Of a stretch of 64,000 bases of DNA, positions 57,704 to 64,000 are shown piece by piece. The notes beneath the pieces were generated by a model. The model did no database searches. It was not told the origin of the DNA and saw only the letters and a program-made list of their open reading frames with translations. How positions within the stretch are numbered: position 1 is the first letter of the stretch; every line of letters begins with the position of its first letter. Source of the stretch: Arion vulgaris (lineage: Eukaryota > Mollusca > Gastropoda > Stylommatophora > Arionidae); NCBI GenBank assembly GCA_020796225.1, contig CM036758.1, positions 62,650,774 through 62,714,773 of the forward strand, given 5' to 3'. Made by a program: the position numbers and the translations under genes.

Positions 57704-57814
57704 CCCAGTCACAGCGGGATCATCATTACCATCCTCATCATCATCATCATCGTCAAACGGACGATTATGTCTAAGCTTGTTTGTTGGTTTAGCACTTTTT
57801 CTCCTGGAAGCCAT
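57704..57814 (-). CDS. zinc-finger gene, proposed first coding exon
   Basis: This exon is 37 codons, starting at an ATG in a good context (ACAATGG). It reads MASRRKSAKPTNKLRHNRPF, then six Asp, then EDGNDDPAVTG, with donor GTAAGA in phase 0. N-terminal RRKxxxP motifs followed by an acidic run occur in several large zinc-finger repressors that bind the NuRD complex. Here Ser replaces the usual Gln of RRKQ. The link to the exon at 47359 rests on matching phase (0/0) and on strand, across a 10-kb intron, so it is an inference. Confidence 0.6.
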
Positions 57815-58359
57815 TGTAAGAACCAGCTCACAATTCTTTCAAATATCACTGTTAGATATTACGATAGACGGTCATGTCTAGATCAGACACCATTGAAGGA
57901 ACAATAATCCAATGTAACAATATCTTCATTTCACAGATAAATACAATTTGTTAGTATATATAATCCAAGATATATATTTCTTATAGTGTCTTATCAAACA
58001 ATTATATACTTGACGTTGAACCTATCTTTTCAGGCTGATAAAAGTGTTACAGCATTTTCTCCTATAATAGTAATATCAATGATAGTCTTAAAACTTGCAA
58101 AACAAATATAATAATTCTATTACACACTAGGTTTTAAGTGAATAAAAACATAAATCGTGGCATATCTTCTCATGCCTTGTAATCTATATGGATATATGTT
58201 GCATGTATTCAAGTTATATATTTACTAGATTTTTCATTGTTTCTCTTCCGTTCTATTTCTAGTTTTTATGTGTGTTTTTGTGTTACATTTATTTCGTTAT
58301 TCGTTTTTATTCCCAGATTTTCATTAGAAACTTTTGTTTTTGGTCGTCCATTTGTTTTT
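57815..58359 (-). other. 5' flank of the zinc-finger gene
   Basis: AT-rich sequence upstream of the proposed start codon. No TATA or initiator context can be assigned with confidence. Confidence 0.3.
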
Positions 58360-58530
58360 TAAAATTTGTCACTCCTGTTTGTTCGTTTGCTTGATAAAGG
58401 CCTTATTGGTCGAAACGTTGCTATATTTTGTCATTGTTTTTGTAATTTGTAAAACTACAGTACTTTGTGATTACATGTTTTGCCAATCAAATAGTTTTAC
58501 TGCAGTCTCATCTATTTTGTGAACATATCT
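58360..58530 (+). repeat. TCGAAACGTTGC repeat, copy near 58.4 kb
   Basis: It contains GCTTGATAAAGGCC, TTATT, then GGTCGAAACGTTGC, and a flank matching the other copies. A GGCC/GGTC arm pair closes a small loop before GAAACG, which resembles a degenerate hammerhead-ribozyme core. Confidence 0.55.
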
Positions 58531-58635
58531 TTTACAGGATGGAGCCATCAACAACAGTAAACGTGTTGTCGATTTTATGGTCACCACTTATACGTTCAGT
58601 AGTTTGTCATCGCTTTCTGAACGGGTTTAAGTAGC
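58530..58635 (-). mobile_element. SINE S8, 3' fragment
   Basis: ATCTTTTACAGGATGGAGCC then CCACTTATACGTTCAGTAGT match the 28020 copies. Confidence 0.5.
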
Positions 58636-59188
58636 AGTTCTATAATATAATAGGTATATCACTCACTCTGTTTTGAGTTTTAGTTCTTTAATAATTATAG
58701 CATACACTAGGGTATAAGTAGTAGTTCTATAATATATTACGTATGGCATACACTGGGGCCTGTGTAATTAGTTCTTTACTATATGGCTTAAAAACATGGA
58801 CAGCCTACTTAAGACACGAGAGGAGACTTAACATCTTTCACCTTCGATGTCTTCGCAAGATTATGAACATCAGGTGGTACGACAAGATAACCAACTCTGA
58901 AGTACTGCAACGTGCAAACCTGCCTTCCATCATGGGCATGCTCAGCAGTAGACGACTAAGATTGTTGGGGCATGTGAGAAGAGTGCAAACTTGTCGCATA
59001 CCAAAACAAATGTTGTTCTGTGAACTTTCGATGGGGAAGAGGCGCCAGGGCAGAGCACTGCTCAGATATAAAGATGTATGCAAAGCCTCAATGAAAAACT
59101 TTTCTATAGGTCCCAGCACATGGGAAAAAGTAGTCGATGACACAGTTGAGTGGAAAGCCATATTGCGAAAGTGCGCAGAGTCTTTTAA

Positions 59189-59406
59189 CCCTTTCGCTGC
59201 TACATACTTTCTGATGGCTGAGCTAAAAATAGCTACTCTTTGTTTCTAGGTCACAAACGTGAATGTACGCCAATAGCAGTGACTATAGCAATGTATAACT
59301 TGTTAACACGTCTTTAGCCCACAGAGGAGAGATAATAACAGACGTGTTAATGCGTCTTTGAAGTGAATGGGGAAAACGTATATATACGTCCTTAGCAGCT
59401 AAAGGG
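59189..59406. mobile_element. piggyBac-like MITE
   Basis: It has TTAA on both sides and termini CCCTTTCGCTGCTA / TAGCAGCTAAAGGG. It is 218 bp with no ORF. The LINE copy at 23233 shows the uninterrupted site. Confidence 0.8.
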
Positions 59407-59493
59407 TTAAGAAGAAACTTATGTATGAGCTGAAAGACAAGAGAGAAAAGCGAAAACTTAGAAGTTGTCACAGTAAAACACTTGCTAATTGAC

Positions 59494-59507
59494 CGTCTGT
59501 AAAGACG
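59494..59507 (+). other. LINE 3' UTR stem-loop (GNRA-type loop)
   Basis: CGTCT-GTAA-AGACG is a perfect 5-bp stem with a GTAA loop, followed by AAAAGGTCATATATA. The same hairpin and tail occur at 11957-11970 and near 56446-56459 on the minus strand. Confidence 0.6.
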
Positions 59508-59607
59508 AAAAGGTCATATATATATATACTGGGTTTTAAGTCTCAGTTCTATAATATAATACGTATGACATACATTGAGTTTTAAGTTTTAGTTCTTTAA
59601 ATGTAAA

Positions 59608-59880
59608 GTCGCCCGTATATTGACGGGACTCTAAGGGGAACAAGGAATAGTAACATTGTAACATACAAGGCATGTCGTAAGAGGCGACTGAGGTATGGGC
59701 CTAGTGAAGCTACCCTAGTAAATAAAAGCATCGCAGAAATCGGATGTGCTGGTCTACTTGTAGGCGCATAACTGGAACAACATACAATCGCTCTTAGGCT
59801 CGGATCACATACAAATCACAAAGAGTGGTTAACAAGTGGTCGATGTGGAACGTTTGAAAAAGAAGAAGAAGAAGAAAGGT
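59608..59880 (+). mobile_element. SINE S4, copy 5
   Basis: It carries GCATGTCGTAAGAGGCGACT and ends AAAGAAGAAGAAGAAGAAAG. Confidence 0.75.
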
Positions 59881-59954
59881 AAAGTAACAAATTAACAAGA
59901 TGAAAATATAACAAAAATATAACATCATCATTATTAAACTAAAAAGTTCTAAAG

Positions 59955-60110
59955 TCGAAAGAATGACTTCATTGCACTGGGTATTTCCCCATATGCTCAG
60001 TCCATCTCTGCAGAAATGGCACACCAGAGAGTATTGTGTAAACACGAAGTCCGTATCTCCGGCAACAATCCTAGGGGTTCTCTGACAAAAATGCATACCT
60101 TCATAAACTG
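59955..60110 (-). mobile_element. SINE S6, copy 6 (3' part)
   Basis: It carries TGACTTCATTGCACTGGGTA, then AACAATCCTAGGGGTTCTCT. Confidence 0.6.
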
Positions 60111-60204
60111 CTTTTTCAAAACTGTCCTTTCTGTGTATGTGTTAAAAATACTTGATTGAATCTTATTTTTCTTGTCATTTAACTTTCTTTAAGTCTTGTT
60201 TTAT

Positions 60205-60521
60205 ATATATATATTTTCTTCTCTCTCTTTTTGTCAGTATATATATACCTGTTTTCTTGTCTCACCTGTCAGTTTAGACATCTGTTTTCTATTTTGTCTC
60301 TCTCTCTTTCTCTTTCTCTGTCAGTATAAATACATCTGTTTTCTCTTCTCTTTCTCTCTGTCCGACTATATACCTGTTTTCTCTATTCTCTCTCTCCCTC
60401 TGTCAATGTCAATATGTATATATGTTTTCTTCTCTCTCTCTGTCGGTATATACATCTGTTTTCTCTTCTCTCTCTCTATCGGTATATACATCTGTTTTAT
60501 CCCTCTGTCAGTATATATATA
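60205..60521. repeat. TCTC / GTCAGTATATA tract, left of the solo LTR
   Basis: Loose units of TCTCTCTCTGTCAGTATATA followed by CATCTGTTTTC. Confidence 0.85.
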
Positions 60522-60966
60522 TGTAATAGTGTACCAGGATCAGTGTACCAGGACCAGGTACAACCGTTCCCCAACCCCAAGGTAGCAGCTAACAGACTAG
60601 ACAGGTAGTTTAGATAGATAGGTTTGTAGATAGGAGATAAGTAGAGACCGTAGTGTTTGCATACCAAAGCTGCCGACTACAAGCAGATAGCAACACTAGA
60701 ACGAAACTTTGACGTAGTGAAACTAGTTGACGTAGATTTGTTAGTACTGCTTAGTAACGTAGTGACAACTGGAGAGACGAACATAAACACTGGATGAGTG
60801 TGGTCGTGTTTCTGCCTATGTATGAATAACATCAATAAAAAGATGTGATCCAACTACCTAAACAGAATTATCTATAGTTATTTCATCTACAACTATGTTG
60901 TGAATTGTCCAGTAGTGGTGTGATTTAGCATCAAGCATATCGGCCAAAAGGAACCACCCTACTACA
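60522..60966 (+). mobile_element. probable solo LTR
   Basis: It starts TGTAATAG and ends CTACTACA (7 of 8 bases inverted-complementary). It contains AATAAA near 60834 and is flanked by TATAT on both sides inside a microsatellite tract. No internal retroelement genes are adjacent. Confidence 0.5.
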
Positions 60967-61392
60967 TATATATATATATGTTTTCTCTCTATCTCTCTCT
61001 GTCAGTATATACATCTGTAATCTCTTCTCTCCCTCTGTCAGTATATACATCTGTTTTCTTTCTTCTGTCAGTATCCTCTGTTTTCTCCCTCTGTCAGTAT
61101 ATATATGTATGTTTTTTCTCTCTCTCTATATATCTCTCTCTAACTCTCTCTCTCTCTGTCAGTATATACATGTTTTCTCTCTCTCTCTCTCTGTCAGTAT
61201 ATATATATATGTATATATAAATATCAGTTTCTCTCTCTCTCTCTTTCTATCTCTCTCTGTCAGTATATATATATATCTGTTTTCTCTCTCTGTCAGTATA
61301 TACGTGTTTTCTCTCGGTTAGTATATATATATATATATATGTTTTCTCTCTCTCACTCTCTATCTATCTCTCTCTGTCAGTATATATATCTG

Positions 61393-61429
<37 letters not shown>

Positions 61430-61565
61430 AGTATATACATCTAATTTCTCCTCTCTCTCTCTGTCAGTATATATATATATATATATATGATTTCTCTTCT
61501 CTCTCTCTCTCTATCAGTATGTATATCTATATACGATTTCTCTTCTCTCTCACTCTGTCAGTATA
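60967..61565. repeat. TCTC / GTCAGTATATA tract, right of the solo LTR
   Basis: The same tract as 60205-60521; the LTR split it. Confidence 0.85.
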
Positions 61566-61596
61566 ATTATGTGAATTGCTCAAGACATATTAAAAG

Positions 61597-62056
61597 TGTC
61601 TATGTGTTGTTTAGTCTCATTTACTAAGTGTCCATGTCATGCTTCTATGTGTTGTTTAGTCTCATTTACTAAGTGTCCATGTCATGCTTCTATGTGTTGT
61701 TTAGTCTCATTTACTAAGTGTCCATGTCATGCTTCTATGTGTTGTTTAGTCTCATTTACTAAGTGTCCATGTCATGCTTCTATGTGTTGTTTAATCTCAT
61801 TTACTAAGTGTCCATGTCATGCTTCTATGTGTTATTTAGTCTCATTTACTAAGTGTCCATGTCATGCTTCTATGTGTTGTTTAGTCTCATTTACTAAGTG
61901 TCCATGTCATGCTTCTATGTGTTGTTTAGTCTCATTTACTAAGTGTCCATGTCATGCTTCTATGTGTTGTTTAGTCTCATTTACTAAGTGTCCATGTCAT
62001 GCTTCTATGTATTGTTTAGTCTCATTTACTAAGTGTCCATGTTATGCTTCTATGTG
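61597..62056. repeat. 45-bp minisatellite, about 10 copies
   Basis: A 45-bp period with core GTGTTGTTTAGTCTCATTTA. It gives a 15-residue Cys-rich repeat in one frame only because 45 is a multiple of 3. Confidence 0.95.
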
Positions 62057-62079
62057 TTGCCAAAGTGAATATACATATT

Positions 62080-62640
62080 TTTAGTATTCTGACATTTAAT
62101 TTAATTGATGTAACCTACCAGTTAATCTCATTGTTAAAGCACCCAAACATCTCACTGACAGCTAAACAACAGATAATCAGCAGCATCTTCATCCCTAATT
62201 TGTGTTACCAGTGCCAAACATGGACAATGAGCATAGCACAGTCGGAAAAAATAACTACATGTGAAATGCGCTGCCTGCGAAAAGTTACCAACAACACCAG
62301 AAAAGACAGAGTCACCAACATCAGCATAAGAAAGAAAGTGGGGACAGAACCTTGCTTGAAATACATTGAGAAACAAAGAATGAAGTGGTTTGGCCACTTA
62401 ATAAGATAGCATCCAAACTCCACAGTATACAGAGTCTTCTACAATAGAACATCAGGAAAGAAGGTGAGAGGTAGACCACGGAAAAGATGGTTAGATGATA
62501 TATCAGAATCGTGTCAAAAAATCGATTATAACTATCACCAAAAACACTAGAACAACGCAAGACAAAAACATAAAACTACGACACTGGGCAACAACCTGGT
62601 AATAGTGTGACGACAAAAGCAGTAGTAGACAAAAGAAGAC
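62080..62640 (+). mobile_element. LINE 3' fragment (family of 55425-55862)
   Basis: It reads SLLKHPNISLTAKQQIISSI, then CEMRCLRKVTNNTRKDRVTN and KQRMKWFGHLIR. After a stop it continues KKVRGRPRKRWLDDISE. It ends with the same tail as the 55425 copy. Confidence 0.8.
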
Positions 62641-62879
62641 CGTTAGTGCCTTTATTTAAAACTACAATGAACTTGCTTTAGAGGGAACAAAAATGCAGTC
62701 TACTGGTCTCAGATCATGAATTAAACTTCGATTGATGTTGCTCTCTGTAAACTTTTCTTATTAATAATTTCATTTTACAAAATGGGAAGATCTGAAGATA
62801 GTACAGGCTTTTCTTTCAAATAAATGTTGTGATTGTCTTGTTATATTCAAATTAGAAAAACATTTTAAATGTGTGGTTG
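62641..62879. other. intergenic sequence, nothing recognised
   Basis: Ordinary AT-rich sequence between the LINE fragment and the 24-bp repeat region. Confidence 0.35.
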
Positions 62880-62992
62880 AATGTTATGTTTTTCTACACA
62901 TGAAATATGACGTAATCAAAACTTGATGTCGTGTGTTACACTACACAAAAAGCATGACTTTTATCTCCACATGAAATATTATGTTTCTCCAC

Positions 62993-63158
62993 CAGTGGCG
63001 GCTCGTCGTTAAAGGCCAGTGGGGTCGGGCCCCACGAAAAATAAGGTATAACGTGTATTTATTATTTTATACATTAAAATATATCCTAACCGAAACCATG
63101 ATTCTTCAGAAAATTTCTGTCTGGCCCCACCAACAAAAACGATCACGAGCCGCCACTG
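62993..63158 (-). mobile_element. hAT-like MITE family A, copy 4 (reversed)
   Basis: Same termini; flanks TTCTCCAC / TTCTCCAA. It is inserted at the edge of the 24-bp tandem region. Confidence 0.8.
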
Positions 63159-63199
63159 TTCTCCAAACTTGATGTCCTATGTTACACTACACATAAAGC

Positions 63200-64000
63200 A
63201 TGACTTTTATCTACACATGAAATATTCCTTTTCTCTACGTGTGAAATCTTACGTTAATCTCCTCATGAAATATCACGCTGATCTCCTCAGGAAATCTTTA
63301 GTTAATCTCCACATGATATCTTACGTTTAGATCCTTATGAAATTTTACGTTAATCTTCACACGAAATCTAAGTTTACTCTCTTCATGGAATCATGAGTTA
63401 TTCTCCACATGAAATCTTACTTTAATTTGCATATGGAATCATACGTTAATCTTCACATGAAATATTACGTTATTCTCCTGATGAAATCATATGTTAATCT
63501 CCACATGAAATCTAAGTTTACTCTCTTCATGGAATCATGCGTTAATCTCCATATGAAATCATACGTTTATGTCCACATGAAATCTTACGTTAATCTTCAT
63601 ATGAAATTATATGTTAATCTCCACATGAAATACTACGTTAATCTCCTCATGGAATCATATGTTAATCTCCACATTAAATCTTAGCTAATCTCCTCTGGAA
63701 TCCTATGTTAATCTTCACATGAAATCTTACATTAATTTCCACGAGAAATATCCCGTTAATATCACCATGACATGTGACGTTAATCTCCACATTAAATTTT
63801 ACGTTAATCTCCACATGAAATCCTACATTAATCTCCCCACGAACATATGTTAATCTCTACCCAAAAAACCTCGGTTAATCGCATGAAATGGTAAGTTAAT
63901 TTCCTCATGAAATCTCACCCTAATCCCCACAAGCAAACTCACGTTAACCTCCTCATTAAATTTAACCTTTGTCTCCACATGAAATATTAATCTCCATTGA
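63200..64000. repeat. decayed 24-bp tandem repeat, continues past the edge
   Basis: The core is ATGAAATCTTACGTTAATCT plus CCAC, heavily drifted. Outlying units start near 62880, and a ~75-bp piece with CTTGATGTC..GTGTTACACTACAC is doubled around MITE A copy 4. Confidence 0.85.

Larger units (their letters stand above)
40755..57814 (-). other. gene span: AT-hook / C2H2 zinc-finger protein (four exons proposed)
   Basis: The proposed exons are 57814-57704, 47359-47088, 44887 to about 43240, and 43165-40755. Phases at the first two joins agree (0 and 2). The product would be a nuclear, low-complexity protein of roughly 1,450-1,500 residues. It has a basic-acidic N-terminus, long Ser/Thr/Gln-rich regions, AT-hook-like basic motifs, two Cys4 clusters and three C2H2 fingers, so it is probably a DNA- or chromatin-binding regulator. 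I do not recognise a named orthologue. The RRK motif resembles the N-terminal NuRD-recruiting motif of SALL/FOG/BCL11 proteins, and the last finger resembles ZFP91/ZNF653-type fingers. Additional exons between 47360 and 57703 cannot be excluded. Confidence 0.65.
58735..59515 (+). mobile_element. LINE 3' fragment interrupted by a piggyBac-like MITE
   Basis: It reads SSLLYGLKTWTAYLRHERRL, then NIFHLRCLRKIMNIRWYDKI, LRLLGHVRRVQTCRIPKQML and KASMKNFSIGPSTWEKVVDD. After the MITE (59189-59406) it resumes KKKLMYELKDKREKRKLRSC. The 3' UTR has a GTAA-capped hairpin at 59494-59507. Confidence 0.85.

Noticed and set aside
61596..62084. 162-codon frame with a 15-residue Cys-rich repeat
   Set aside because: A 45-bp DNA repeat explains it fully. 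There is no signal peptide or flanking exon, and it runs into a LINE fragment.

Overview
This is a stretch of repeat-rich animal DNA. Coding sequence is split by introns with consensus GT/AG borders and matching phases, and the space between exons is filled with non-LTR retrotransposon (LINE) remnants, tRNA-derived SINEs, MITEs and minisatellites. No operons, bacterial ribosome binding sites or CRISPR arrays are present. The guanylate cyclase type and the SINE/LINE mix suggest a lophotrochozoan, most likely a mollusc. That is inference, not proof.

Two host genes are visible and they converge. (1) On the + strand, eight exons from 6401 to 30568 encode the last ~357 residues of a membrane guanylate cyclase. 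It has the end of a nitrate/nitrite-sensing (NIT) type extracellular domain, one transmembrane helix, a short dimerisation linker with no kinase-homology domain, and a complete class III cyclase domain with its metal-binding, guanine-selecting and transition-state residues. Every exon-exon phase agrees. The N-terminal exons lie beyond the left edge. (2) On the - strand, from 57814 down to 40755, there is a large zinc-finger protein gene. It has a short first exon (basic RRK motif plus acidic tract), a second exon at 47088-47359, and a large Ser/Gln-rich terminal region with AT-hooks, two Cys4 clusters and three C2H2 fingers. The reading frame breaks near 43160-43265, where an AT-hook is encoded in another frame.

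Between and around these genes: a near full-length but broken RTE-like LINE (1047-4327); over thirty LINE 3' fragments of several families; eight SINE families; two hAT-like MITE families with 8-bp target duplications; a mariner-like MITE family (TA sites); a piggyBac-like MITE (TTAA sites); one probable solo LTR; and about twenty tandem arrays. Several insertions are nested, and the empty site can be read from sister copies.

Two patterns stand out. First, tandem arrays end within 100 bp upstream of five of the eight cyclase 3' splice sites, and a sixth lies 179 bp away inside a SINE. Second, LINE 3' ends have repeatedly become tandem arrays (83-, 87- and 80-bp units plus smaller cases). This suggests LINE tails seed minisatellites in this genome.
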